This document shows positions 37,382 through 45,835 of a stretch of 64,000 nucleotides of DNA, in pieces. A program made the translations under genes and the position numbers. Source of the stretch: Oligoflexia bacterium (GTDB taxonomy: Bacteria > Bdellovibrionota > Bacteriovoracia > Bacteriovoracales > Bacteriovoracaceae); assembly GCA_015232355.1 (NCBI GenBank), contig JADFZW010000005.1, positions 124,001-188,000 of the forward strand, given 5' to 3'. Positions within the stretch are counted from its first letter, which is position 1, and each line of letters opens with the position of its first letter. The notes beneath the pieces were generated by a model. That model was not told the origin of the DNA, ran no database searches, and worked only from the letters and a program-made list of their open reading frames with translations.

Positions 37382-38728
37382 TTACATCTTCATTCTTTTT
37401 AATGGCATTTCAGTCGCATTAGTTTCATTTCTATTTTCATTTCTAGTTTCATTTCTAGTTTGATTTATAGTTTCATCTCTTTTCCTCTTATGTCCAATTG
37501 ATTGATATTTTTTTCTTTCATTATTCAAATCTAATGTGAATTCTTCTTGATAGAATTTCTCAAGTAAATCTTTACAGGATTTTTTATCGATTTGTCTTAT
37601 TGCATGTCCTTTAAAACAATCTCTAAGTTCAAAAAATCTCTTCCATCCTTTTGTATCTTGGCGATTATAGACGATGCTGGTATATTCAGTTAGATCACTG
37701 TCAATATCAATTTTTGAATTATTTTGTAACTCTTTTAATTTAATATGAGTAATTTTGCTAAATTCCCTTTCGAAATGTTTCAAAAATCTACTGGCCATAA
37801 CTTCGTTGAATTTTCCTGGAATCCATTGAGGAATGGCCATTGATCTAAGAGGAGCATAATTTGCTTCAATGTAATCGGTAACACAAACCCCCTCATCACT
37901 CTCATCATACATTAAATGATTATAGTGTTTTTTATCAAATTTCTCTATGGGATTTTCATAAAAGGGAGCAAAACCTTTAGAGTCTCCAATATCTCTAAAA
38001 ACAATTTTTCCTGTTGGTTTAAAATTTTTATCCAATTCAACTAAATATTGTTGTGAGTGACTTGAAGTTAAAAACATTCCTGTATGAGCAGCAAACTCAG
38101 CAGTGGCCTTTGCTAGTGATTTAATAAGATTATCTTTCCAAAACACTTCCGGACTATTACTCCCATTCATCTTAGCAAGTTTAACTCCAAGATCTTGGTG
38201 AAATACGGAAAATGCAGGTAAATAATATTTTTCACCAGTGGCCAACTCACCCAATGTTCGCACTACAAACCCCTGCTCAATCTTACTTTTTTTATCTTTA
38301 ATCATATAACCAACAGGCTCTGGCAAAATTTTTAGATGTTGAAGTTCATAAGCATCACTTTTTACAATTCTATCTTGTAATCTTTGTGCAAATTTTGAAT
38401 CTAAAAATTCACCTTCATTTAAATCTTTATCTTGCCAATCTCCTCCTGTCTTATTAGTTGATACTTTAATTGAAAAAACAGCACCATTATCAGGATTTTC
38501 TACAATTATTGAACGAGAAGCAGTTAAGTATCCATTAAAAAAATTATACTCCTGTGATGGATAACCATTTTCTTTTAACAAATTTTTTATCTGTACATGA
38601 AATTTCGTATCCTCTGGATTAATCGGCCAACGAATAAAGGTTTCCATCTTTCCATTATGTTCTTCTCTTACTACAAGAGAATCTCTTACTTCTTTAGGTA
38701 AATTCCACTCGTAAGAATCACCTATCAA
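37382..38728 (-). CDS. Unknown 448-residue protein, probably the mature part of an interrupted exported protein
   Basis: The annotated start is TTG 38728, which has no ribosome site. The reading frame stays open for another 33 codons upstream, up to a TAA at 38828-38830 that ends a signal-peptide ORF in the same frame. The upstream codons look coding (KFLDWEFNYNSANDPS). A central segment, SSHSQQYLVEL, then GKIVFRDIGDSKG, faintly recalls the His-x-Gln-Asn and Arg-Asp motifs of IucA/IucC-type or kinase-like folds, but I would not name it. The C-terminus has an NETRNETRNENRNE repeat. It is convergent with the HEGAH gene, 9 bases away. Confidence 0.6.
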   Translation of the reverse strand: MIGDSYEWNLPKEVRDSLVVREEHNGKMETFIRWPINPEDTKFHVQIKNLLKENGYPSQEYNFFNGYLTASRSIIVENPDNGAVFSIKVSTNKTGGDWQDKDLNEGEFLDSKFAQRLQDRIVKSDAYELQHLKILPEPVGYMIKDKKSKIEQGFVVRTLGELATGEKYYLPAFSVFHQDLGVKLAKMNGSNSPEVFWKDNLIKSLAKATAEFAAHTGMFLTSSHSQQYLVELDKNFKPTGKIVFRDIGDSKGFAPFYENPIEKFDKKHYNHLMYDESDEGVCVTDYIEANYAPLRSMAIPQWIPGKFNEVMASRFLKHFEREFSKITHIKLKELQNNSKIDIDSDLTEYTSIVYNRQDTKGWKRFFELRDCFKGHAIRQIDKKSCKDLLEKFYQEEFTLDLNNERKKYQSIGHKRKRDETINQTRNETRNENRNETNATEMPLKRMKM

Positions 38729-38827
38729 TCTTTCTGGAACTAAGTAATGAGATAATTTAAAAGATTGCGGGGCCCTTTTTGAAGGATCATTTGCACTATT
38801 ATAGTTAAATTCCCAATCTAAAAATTT

Positions 38828-38959
38828 TTAAACTGTATCTGGTATTTCTGCAGCTGCTATACCTAGTGCTAGTGCTAGTACTAAATAAGGCACAATTATA
38901 AGTTTAAAAACAATAAACCATCTTGCTTGATAATTTTTTTTTCTTCCATGCATATTCAT
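38828..38959 (-). CDS. Signal-peptide ORF (43 aa) in frame with the downstream 448-residue protein
   Basis: ATG 38959 has AAGGAG 10 bases upstream; a longer start at 39010 lacks a site. The product starts MNMHGRKKNYQARW and continues with a hydrophobic core ending ALALGIAAA, then EIPDTV and TAA. This is a complete signal peptide with almost no mature protein behind it. The next codons after the stop, in the same frame, continue as plausible protein. It is best read as the 5' part of one gene split by a nonsense codon, a sequencing error, or stop readthrough. Confidence 0.55.
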   Translation of the reverse strand: MNMHGRKKNYQARWFIVFKLIIVPYLVLALALGIAAAEIPDTV

Positions 38960-39087
38960 AACAAAATCACTCCTTCTTTTGTCCTTTGTTGTGGTTTTTC
39001 TATCAACCATTATACAAAAATTATTGTAACGTCATTTGATTACTTTAAAGCTATTTATTGTTAACAAAAAATATTTTAATTATTTTT

Positions 39088-39145
39088 AAATAAACTTTAT
39101 TTGCAAAATAAATATTTATTATTTATTTTTAAATAAAGTTTATTT
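39088..39145. promoter_or_regulatory. Two 15-bp palindromic sites, 43 bp apart
   Basis: AAATAAACTTTATTT (39088-39102) and AAATAAAGTTTATTT (39131-39145) are each palindromic around a single central base, C in one and G in the other. Each is preceded by TATTTTT, giving a 22-bp direct repeat with one difference. The 43-bp spacing is about four helical turns. They lie 129-186 bases upstream of the ATG at 38959, where a repressor or activator could bind. Confidence 0.5.
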
Positions 39146-39229
39146 AATATTCATGTTATTTGAGTATATACTTTATCAATAGACTAAAATTAGATTGAAA
39201 TTATCAGTGGCAAGCAAAATTGTCATACA

Positions 39230-39964
39230 TTAGTACCAAACATCAACATTTTGCTTTTTTTCTACTTGGTCATATAAAACTCTACTTATTTTAGCTATGG
39301 CATCCTTTTCTATCAACCGCTTAACAGCATCCTCTCTGGCACTTGAAAGTATGTCATCCATATCGAAGAAAACATTATTACAAAAAGCAAGTGAAGTGTT
39401 TTTATTTGAAATAATCTCTTTTACCAATGGAAGCAATCTTTGTTTATTATTATCTGTTACATAGAATTTATCCCCGACATTTTCTTTTATTTTTTTATTT
39501 AAATACTCATCTCTTATCTTACCATCTCTCATTTTTACTAAAAAATCTCTCGCATCCCTTAAAGAAGATATATTAGCATCTACATCTTGTTTTTTCTTCA
39601 TTAACTTTTGCAGTATCAATAAGTTTGAAACTGCGAATACAGCAGTTGTTCCACTTATAACTGCACCAGAACCTAGTCCAGCAAATACGCTACCTGCTGG
39701 AGTAATTATCGGTGCTAACAAAATTGATGTCGCTACCGTTGAACAAACTGCCATTGCACCTCCACCCACCGTTCCAGTAACATCAATAATCCAACCACTA
39801 GCAATTGCTAATTTGTATGCTAACCGTAACCTCTCTTGTTTTTTTATTTCATACTCATATTTTTTTACGCAATCAATGTTTTTTGCATAAACAATACTAG
39901 ATAAGTTACAAATAGAAAAAAATAGAACAACGATAAATAAATAAAAAATATTTCCCTTTTTCAT
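39230..39964 (-). CDS. Exported protein with Gly/Ala-rich hydrophobic segment, 244 aa
   Basis: The signal peptide is cut after IVYA (residue 27). Residues about 52-115 are hydrophobic and rich in small residues (TGTVGGGAMAVC, SVFAGLGSGAVISG). This could be two transmembrane helices or an insertion-prone hairpin, similar in texture to pore-forming or glycine-zipper proteins. The C-terminal half is soluble, charged and helical. No family is recognised. Confidence 0.6.
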   Translation of the reverse strand: MKKGNIFYLFIVVLFFSICNLSSIVYAKNIDCVKKYEYEIKKQERLRLAYKLAIASGWIIDVTGTVGGGAMAVCSTVATSILLAPIITPAGSVFAGLGSGAVISGTTAVFAVSNLLILQKLMKKKQDVDANISSLRDARDFLVKMRDGKIRDEYLNKKIKENVGDKFYVTDNNKQRLLPLVKEIISNKNTSLAFCNNVFFDMDDILSSAREDAVKRLIEKDAIAKISRVLYDQVEKKQNVDVWY

Positions 39965-40146
39965 AGGTATTCCTTGAATTAGTTCATTTATATTTTGATA
40001 ATCTTAAAAATTATTCTAATATAATTGATCTACTTTACAGTAATACCTTTTTGGGTAATAAAATTAAAATCAAAAAAATTGCACAGTTAACTCTAAATAA
40101 ATATTCAATTTATTTTATTTATGGCAAATAAAATTTGGTATCTAAG

Positions 40147-41403
40147 CTACAAGCAAGCAGAGTCTGAACTAACAAATCTGGTAGAAAAATTAACTGCATT
40201 TAAAGTTTGTTCATCGATAACTTTCAATTCAAAATTACTATCTTGATTTAACTCTGTAACTGAAGTTTTACTAAATGCTGTTACACAATCAGAAAATGGT
40301 ACATATTTTGACAATGATACATTGGCCCCAATTTGCAAACACCTATTTGAATCTGGAGTATCCTTAATTAAAGCTGCAGCGGCAGGAGTAGTTGGAAAAT
40401 TAGTATTCCAATATTGGAACCAAACGTGAGTACTATTAATCATCTGTCTTATAATATACTTGTTACTTCCTTGACTTCTAACCTGAATAATTTGTACATT
40501 TCCCAATACTCCATTTACTGGAATATCTCCAGAGTATGCACTTAAATTCATCCCTGAACCCTCTCCAATACTATCATAATAAGAAGGAGATCCTGAACCA
40601 AAGAAGAAGAATTTTTTTCCCACATCATCTTTAATTCCACCATAGAGCCAATTGCTATCTATAGAGATAAAATATTTTTTGCTATCATCATTTGAAATCG
40701 TCCAGTACATTCCAGCTCCGGCCGTACCAGAAAAACCACTAAACTTAACTGTTTGTGGAATATTCCAAGAAGAATACCAAGGTACTAATGCTGAAATATC
40801 AAAGGATGTACCGGCCAAACTTTTACAAGTACTATAATTTTGAATATTTGCTACCTTATTATCAAACATACAAGGATCTATTCCAAAATTAAGCGCTTTA
40901 ATATTACTACTCGACATAGTAGCACATTCAGAAGGAGAAGAGAGCACGGTTGGTTTAATGTAGGTACTATAACTATTACCTCCAGTTAATTGAAAACAAG
41001 TTCCATCTGTAAGATAGGCAGAGGTACACTGATTATTATAATCTATGGCCCAAAGTTTCGAGAGGATCTCTCCTGAAGTATAATCCCATCCTCCTGTAGC
41101 AGTAATGTAAGGACAACTGGTATAATCACTCAAACAAGTACCAGTTAAATCCTTAACAGTTTTTAAAGTATTATCAATAGAAGCATCAATAAACGCATCA
41201 CTTGAGATATCGCTGGAAGCATCACTGGAAGATGCACCAGATTTCAAACCTGCTGGTAAAGCACTATTAAGTGTAGTCCCAAAAACTGCCTCCGCATTCG
41301 CACCACTTGTTAGACCAGATGGTGCGGAATCTTTAGCACTACATGAGATCAATAAAGAAAGTATTAACAGCAGGCCAAAATAATTCATAAGTGTTTTACT
41401 CAT
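40147..41403 (-). CDS. Cys-containing lipoprotein, 418 aa
   Basis: The lipobox LLISC puts Cys21 at the mature N-terminus. A Ser/Ala/Asp repeat (SSDASSDISSDAFIDASIDN) follows at about 58-77. The rest is a secreted domain rich in Ser, Tyr and Trp with about ten Cys in loose pairs (TGTCLSDYTSCPY, SADSACL-type ends), suggesting disulfides. No catalytic motif is recognised. It has a 5' intergenic region of 666 bp shared with the divergent thioesterase-like gene. Confidence 0.6.
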   Translation of the reverse strand: MSKTLMNYFGLLLILSLLISCSAKDSAPSGLTSGANAEAVFGTTLNSALPAGLKSGASSSDASSDISSDAFIDASIDNTLKTVKDLTGTCLSDYTSCPYITATGGWDYTSGEILSKLWAIDYNNQCTSAYLTDGTCFQLTGGNSYSTYIKPTVLSSPSECATMSSSNIKALNFGIDPCMFDNKVANIQNYSTCKSLAGTSFDISALVPWYSSWNIPQTVKFSGFSGTAGAGMYWTISNDDSKKYFISIDSNWLYGGIKDDVGKKFFFFGSGSPSYYDSIGEGSGMNLSAYSGDIPVNGVLGNVQIIQVRSQGSNKYIIRQMINSTHVWFQYWNTNFPTTPAAAALIKDTPDSNRCLQIGANVSLSKYVPFSDCVTAFSKTSVTELNQDSNFELKVIDEQTLNAVNFSTRFVSSDSACL

Positions 41404-42069
41404 ATGCTATTTCTCCATCACATATAATATTTAAAATAAATATTTAAGGATTTCTTCTTGCTATAGTCTTTAAGAAAATGATTCAGGGGCAGGAAAACGA
41501 GGCGAGGCGACCGGAGTGTATATAAAAATACATGAGGATCGCCGAGACGAAGTTTGACGAACCCCTGGATTATTTTCTTAAAGACTATATTATCATCTCA
41601 TAACAATCTCATATACCAACACATAGGTAATTTATTACCTAATAAAAAATTAATTCACCTTACTCACTTTAAGCTGTAAAACGATCTTCAGTAAGACCTG
41701 TCTTGATTTATGAAGGAGAGATCAATCCAGTTAACTTAGAAGAATTTTTGAATCTTTTTTCTACAAACTAATTAGATTTCAAGATCTATTATAAATTAAC
41801 TCCAGCACAGGTAATATGCACAGGTAATATGATAACCAAAGTAGGCAAGGAGTAACTAGTGATAAATTATTTATGGTTAATGTATTTATCTAAAAATACA
41901 ATTCCGACAAAAAAAGTCGCGAAACATCTTTGCTGAAAACTAGACTATATTATACTGATAATTAGAAAACTGCGATTTGAGAGAGAAAATATGGCGTTTG
42001 CGCGAACCTCTCCGAATCATAGCTATAGATTAAAATCAATGAAGAATTAGAGAAAGAATGGAGTAAAAT
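41404..42069. other. 666-bp divergent intergenic region with hairpin element, repeats and gene relic
   Basis: Contents in order: the long hairpin at 41462-41589; a 16-bp inverted repeat AGGTAAT-TT-ATTACCT (41625-41640); and a coding-like fragment in one frame (41673-41771) that reads RPVLIYEGEINPVNLEEFLN without any start, probably a gene relic. A 13-bp tandem duplication GCACAGGTAATAT follows (41805-41830). A 25-codon ORF with GTG start at 41859-41936 has AAGGAG 6 bases upstream. A 19-codon ORF starts at ATG 41991. None of the short frames resembles a known protein. Confidence 0.5.
41462..41589 (+). repeat. 128-bp imperfect hairpin element, G/C-rich inside
   Basis: The outer arms are 29 bases each (41462-41490 and 41561-41589). 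The first 17 bases of each (TATAGTCTTTAAGAAAA) pair perfectly, and the rest pairs through CAGGGG/CCCCTG with two mismatches that are G-U pairs if the plus strand is RNA. An inner stem GGCGA/TCGCC encloses GTGTAT/ATACAT, again with one G-U pair on the plus strand. The interior is far richer in G+C than the surrounding DNA. It could be a non-coding RNA, a REP/MITE-like element or both. It sits in a divergent promoter region, so it is not a terminator of either neighbour. Confidence 0.6.
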
Positions 42070-43539
42070 ATGATAGTGAATTTTTTGTTTAGAAAAATAT
42101 TGAGACTGATTAATTTTGGATTAATGAGTTTTATTCTAATCAGTTTTATCGCTATAATCAATGTCTTTGCAGCAACAGAGGACTTAGATGACAATAGCAT
42201 TCCTTCTGCTCCACCTGCTCCACAAGGGGAGAAATGGATCCAAAAAATAGATGAAAATGTTTTGGAATATCGTCCTATTGTCATTCTACATGGAATAAAC
42301 TCCTCGCCTGAATATATGCAGACTCTTAAAAAGCGCTTAGAGAATGATTATCCTGGAAGGTATATAAAGGTTTTAAATATTGATTATGGCCATGGTGATG
42401 TTATGAGTTCCTTTGCAAATTTAAACAAGCAGGAAAAAAGCGCTTGGGATGAAATCACTAGTGATGCTAACTTGAGAGATGGATATGATATTATCGCCCA
42501 TTCTCAAGGTGCTTTAACCATGAATACTTTGATTAAAAGACGGGCCAGCGAAAGAGCACCGGAATTTAAAATTCACAATGTAGTTTTTTTAGGTGGACCA
42601 TTGAGAGGAATTTTTGGCATTCCTGATGTTAAGACAAGTTGGTGGAGTAAAATTCCAAGAAATATTGTATGGGAAATTTTATATAGTAAAATCATGCAAC
42701 ACTCTTTAAGTGTAGCGGATATGTGGCATGATCCAAAACACGAGGATAAATATTTGTGTGAGAACTGTTACCTTCCCATTGTTAACAATGAGGTGGACCA
42801 TCCTAATAAAGATATTTATCGTGAAAATTATCTTCTACCTGAAATGATTGTCTATTTAAAATCTGATAAGGATGAGGTTATAACACCACACGACTCTAGT
42901 TGGTTTAATTTTTATAGACCTAAAAGTTCAGGGGAAACAGAAAAAGATATTGAACAATATTGTGATACTGAATATTACAAACATGATGTTTTAGGTATTA
43001 AAGAAAGAGAAAAATCTGGAAAAATAAAATATCTACTCGCTCATTGTGCTCATACTGAAATGACTACCGATGAATCTGTTTACAGACAGATCCGTCCTTT
43101 TATTGATCATCCACTTACTCAAATTCAAACTCAAAATGGATTGTGTAAACCTAATATGTTTAAGCAAAATAAGGTTAAAATGTTAGCAGAAAATTTATGG
43201 AATGATATTAAAAAAAGCATCAAAGAGATTACTAGAAAAAAGTTTCCTCTCAAAAAACCATCTTACTATAGCAATTCAGAATGGGATCAATTAAATATAG
43301 CTAAAGGTCAGCGACTTGTTGCTCGTAATTTAATTAAAAATATCAAAATAGAGATGGAAAATGCAAAAAACCAATGGGATTCAAATGATAGTGCTAGATC
43401 AGAACTTATATCAAATATTGAATTTGCAATGAAACAGGTTATAGAAAATCAGAAAAATGCTACCAAAATTGAAAATCAAGTTTTCAAACAAGTCACAAAA
43501 AGATTTAATGACATTATCACTTATCTAAATGAGATATAG
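42070..43539 (+). CDS. Exported palmitoyl-protein thioesterase (PPT1)-like hydrolase
   Basis: 489 residues. A signal peptide (about 1-36, cut near VFAAT) precedes an alpha/beta hydrolase. Key segments match animal PPT1: PIVILHGINSSP, the nucleophile Ser145 in AHSQGAL, FLGGPLRGIFGIPD (PPT1: GGQHQGVFGLPRC), MWHDP (PPT1: YWHDP), Asp268 followed by SSWFNFYR (PPT1: SEWFGFYR), LGIKE, and His328 in HCAHTEM. All three triad residues are in place. PPT1 removes palmitate from Cys of proteins. A helical C-terminal extension of about 120 residues is extra. Generic lipase is the alternative, but the run of PPT-specific motifs favours this family. Confidence 0.82.
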   Translation: MIVNFLFRKILRLINFGLMSFILISFIAIINVFAATEDLDDNSIPSAPPAPQGEKWIQKIDENVLEYRPIVILHGINSSPEYMQTLKKRLENDYPGRYIKVLNIDYGHGDVMSSFANLNKQEKSAWDEITSDANLRDGYDIIAHSQGALTMNTLIKRRASERAPEFKIHNVVFLGGPLRGIFGIPDVKTSWWSKIPRNIVWEILYSKIMQHSLSVADMWHDPKHEDKYLCENCYLPIVNNEVDHPNKDIYRENYLLPEMIVYLKSDKDEVITPHDSSWFNFYRPKSSGETEKDIEQYCDTEYYKHDVLGIKEREKSGKIKYLLAHCAHTEMTTDESVYRQIRPFIDHPLTQIQTQNGLCKPNMFKQNKVKMLAENLWNDIKKSIKEITRKKFPLKKPSYYSNSEWDQLNIAKGQRLVARNLIKNIKIEMENAKNQWDSNDSARSELISNIEFAMKQVIENQKNATKIENQVFKQVTKRFNDIITYLNEI

Positions 43540-43610
43540 AGATTCATTCTTAACAAAAGGACGGGTGATAACCACTTCCGCACAATGGTTTCAAAAAAAA
43601 CTCTTTATTG

Positions 43611-44507
43611 TTAAGTAGATTGTATCAAAGATGAATTCTTTATAGGTAAAGCTCCCACCATTTCACCTATAATATTTATAAGTTCAGAATCGGAGGGAAC
43701 AATTATCTTGGAATTATTCTTTAAAGAATTTTCTAAAGCTTCAAGTTTTCTGAGCATTTGAGCATTTCCAACAAAATATTTTTCAGCAGCTTCATTAACT
43801 AGTTTTATGGCCGCTGATTCTCCTTCTGCTTGCAATATACGTGCTTGCTTTATACCTTCTGCTTTTTTTATTTCTGCTCGTTTGATACCATCTGCAACCG
43901 TCTCATTTGCAGTAGCAAAATCGATAGCAGCAATTTTTTCATTTTCTGCTTTAACCACCTTGTTCATAGTTTCTTGCACATCACGAGGGGGATCGATTTC
44001 TCTTAATTCAGTTCTCACGATATCAATTCCCCAATGAACCGTTTCGGTTTTTAGCGTTGAATGTAATATATTGTTAATCTTGTTACGCTCACTATTTGCC
44101 GATCTTAAAGTAAGAGTTCCTATGATATTTCTTAGAGTTGTTTTGGCCAAATTTACAATTTGGTACTCATAATTAAAGACATTGTATTGTGAATTTTTAA
44201 CATCATCTTCATCAGTTTTAACTTTGTAATATATCTGAGCAGCTACTTTAGCATTAAGATTATCGTTTGTAATTATTTCTTGCGGTTCTGCATTTATCAT
44301 CTGTTCAGTAGTATTAACTTGAAACATTTTATCTATAACAGGAATAATCCAATTAAATCCTGGATTACCAAACTTATAATATTTCCCTAGTCTTTCAATA
44401 AGTGCTCGATGTGTGGGTCTTACAATACGAATACCACTAACGATAAATAATAGTAAAATAAATCCAATAACCATCATTATCTGATCTAAACCTAAATATG
44501 TATTCAC
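43611..44507 (-). CDS. SPFH/band 7 (stomatin-like, paraslipin-type) membrane protein
   Basis: 298 residues. One N-terminal transmembrane helix (about 7-27) is followed by RIVRPTHRALIERLGKYYK, an SPFH domain and a coiled-coil region rich in Ala/Glu (EGIKQARILQAEGESAA), then an oligomerisation tail. Such proteins form membrane-bound rings that organise membrane domains and modulate proteases. The usual NfeD partner is not adjacent. The start is GTG 44507 with AAGGAG 4 bases upstream. An 8-bp inverted repeat (CTTAACAA/TTGTTAAG) spans its stop codon and the gap to the convergent thioesterase-like gene. Confidence 0.9.
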   Translation of the reverse strand: MNTYLGLDQIMMVIGFILLLFIVSGIRIVRPTHRALIERLGKYYKFGNPGFNWIIPVIDKMFQVNTTEQMINAEPQEIITNDNLNAKVAAQIYYKVKTDEDDVKNSQYNVFNYEYQIVNLAKTTLRNIIGTLTLRSANSERNKINNILHSTLKTETVHWGIDIVRTELREIDPPRDVQETMNKVVKAENEKIAAIDFATANETVADGIKRAEIKKAEGIKQARILQAEGESAAIKLVNEAAEKYFVGNAQMLRKLEALENSLKNNSKIIVPSDSELINIIGEMVGALPIKNSSLIQST

Positions 44508-44825
44508 TATTCTCCTTCGATATATTTTTTTAAAAAATATATTTCTTAATTTTTGTTAAGTTCACTTAAACTTCATATTGTGAAAGGTAATAGAATTTAA
44601 CATACATTTTATGAATAAAGATCAAAGATAAAATGAAATAACATTCACATATCTATTTCGTTACATTTATTACACTCATTACAATGCACCAACAAAATAT
44701 TGCAAACAATATCAGCAAGAAAATCTGCATTGAGTCTTGTCCATAATCACATATCAATGTATTTTTAAAAAAAATAATAAAAAATCATCTTAGGGTCTGG
44801 AAAAAAATTATTACAAGAGAATTAA
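44508..44825. other. 318-bp divergent intergenic region
   Basis: It holds an A/T palindrome at 44519-44541 (ATATATTTTTT, T, AAAAAATATAT), directly in front of the SPFH gene ribosome site. A possible plus-strand promoter TTGAGT (44730-44735), 16 bases, TATCAA (44752-44757) precedes the cupin gene. At 44792 begins AGGGTCTGGAAAAAAAT, which recurs before the next gene. No extra ORF is supported. Confidence 0.45.
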
Positions 44826-45374
44826 ATGAAAAATACTGAGATAAAAGTAAAATATTATAATCCTAATGATAATAATAACAATAACAATAACAATAACAAT
44901 AACAATAACAATACTATTAATAATATTATCAAATTATTAGATCTAGTACCACATCCTGAAGGTGGTTACTTCAAAGAGAGTTATCGTTCTCCTCTAATAA
45001 TAAATGATCGTCACTCATCAACTGCCATATATTATATGCTTACTAAAGGAAGCGTGGCCAAATTTCACATCATTAAGTCTGATGAGATTTGGCACTTCTA
45101 TGCTGGTGGAGCAGTTAAATTGGTTTACTTTACAAAAGAAGGTAATCTTGATGATGTTATTATTGGTAACAATGTTTTGACAAGAGAGATTCCTCAATAC
45201 GTAATTCCAGCAAATACATATTTTGCTGCTTACCCCTTAGATGATACCCAATATGCTTTACTAGGTTGTACAGTTGCACCTGGATTTGATTATAGAGATT
45301 GGGAGTTAACATCTAGAGAGACGTTGCTAGAAAAATATCCAAAACATAAAGATATAATTGAGAGACTAACATAG
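44826..45374 (+). CDS. Cupin_5 family protein (DUF985)
   Basis: 182 residues. After a poly-Asn stretch (residues about 15-30, from AACAAT repeats) comes a full DUF985 cupin: LVPHPEGGYFKESYRS, TAIYYMLTKGSVAKFHIIKS, DEIWHFYAGG and GCTVAPGFDYRDWEL at the end. The family forms a small beta-barrel of unknown or sugar-isomerase-like activity. The poly-Asn insert is not part of the family. The only ribosome-site candidate is AAGAGA. The next gene is a second cupin. Confidence 0.88.
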   Translation: MKNTEIKVKYYNPNDNNNNNNNNNNNNNNTINNIIKLLDLVPHPEGGYFKESYRSPLIINDRHSSTAIYYMLTKGSVAKFHIIKSDEIWHFYAGGAVKLVYFTKEGNLDDVIIGNNVLTREIPQYVIPANTYFAAYPLDDTQYALLGCTVAPGFDYRDWELTSRETLLEKYPKHKDIIERLT

Positions 45375-45419
45375 GGCCTGGAAAAAAATAATAATTAGGA
45401 TAATAGAGGAAGAAAAAAA

Positions 45420-45791
45420 ATGGAGATGCTACAAAATTATAATATCAATCTTGATGTTAAATACGATCACTCAGAATTAATAGATATTCCAGAAGTAGTA
45501 AAAAACTGTAAAGAGAAATGGTTCAATCAAACACTAACTAAAGTTAATAATAGTGTCGTTCGAATTGGTATTGTAGAAGGTGAATTCCATTGGCATAAGC
45601 ATGAAAATGATGATGAGTTTTTCTTTGTATTAGAAGGTCAGCTGCTTATTGATTTAGAAGATAAAACTATCGAGCTAGGGCCTAAGCAAGGAACAACTAT
45701 ATCCAAAGGGGTTAATCACAGACCACGAGCACCTATAAAGACAGTTATGCTAATGGTGGAGACGGCCGCAATTGCTCCTACTGGAGATTAA
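45420..45791 (+). CDS. Small cupin_2-type protein
   Basis: 123 residues, one cupin domain with metal-binding motif FHWHKHENDDEFFFVLEG (about 56-73) and a second-half GVNHRPRA (about 98-105). Both His groups are present, so metal binding is likely. Similar stand-alone cupins act as small-molecule isomerases, dioxygenases or sensors; the substrate cannot be inferred. GAGGAAG lies 8 bases upstream. It lies 45 bases after the DUF985 gene and is preceded by a copy of the same leader sequence. Confidence 0.85.
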   Translation: MEMLQNYNINLDVKYDHSELIDIPEVVKNCKEKWFNQTLTKVNNSVVRIGIVEGEFHWHKHENDDEFFFVLEGQLLIDLEDKTIELGPKQGTTISKGVNHRPRAPIKTVMLMVETAAIAPTGD

Positions 45792-45835
45792 CGTTTTTAA
45801 ATAAAAAATAAAAAACAATCTCTTAAGATTCTGTC

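Noticed and set aside
39061..39229. Origin-like region, because of AT palindromes
   Set aside because: No DnaA-box cluster and no replication genes nearby. Operator sites explain the pattern better.
43551..43615. Nested inverted repeats (CTTAACAA/TTGTTAAG and AACCA/TGGTT) between convergent genes as a two-way terminator
   Set aside because: The outer arms are 46 bases apart and no T-run follows either stem, so I mention it under the SPFH gene only.
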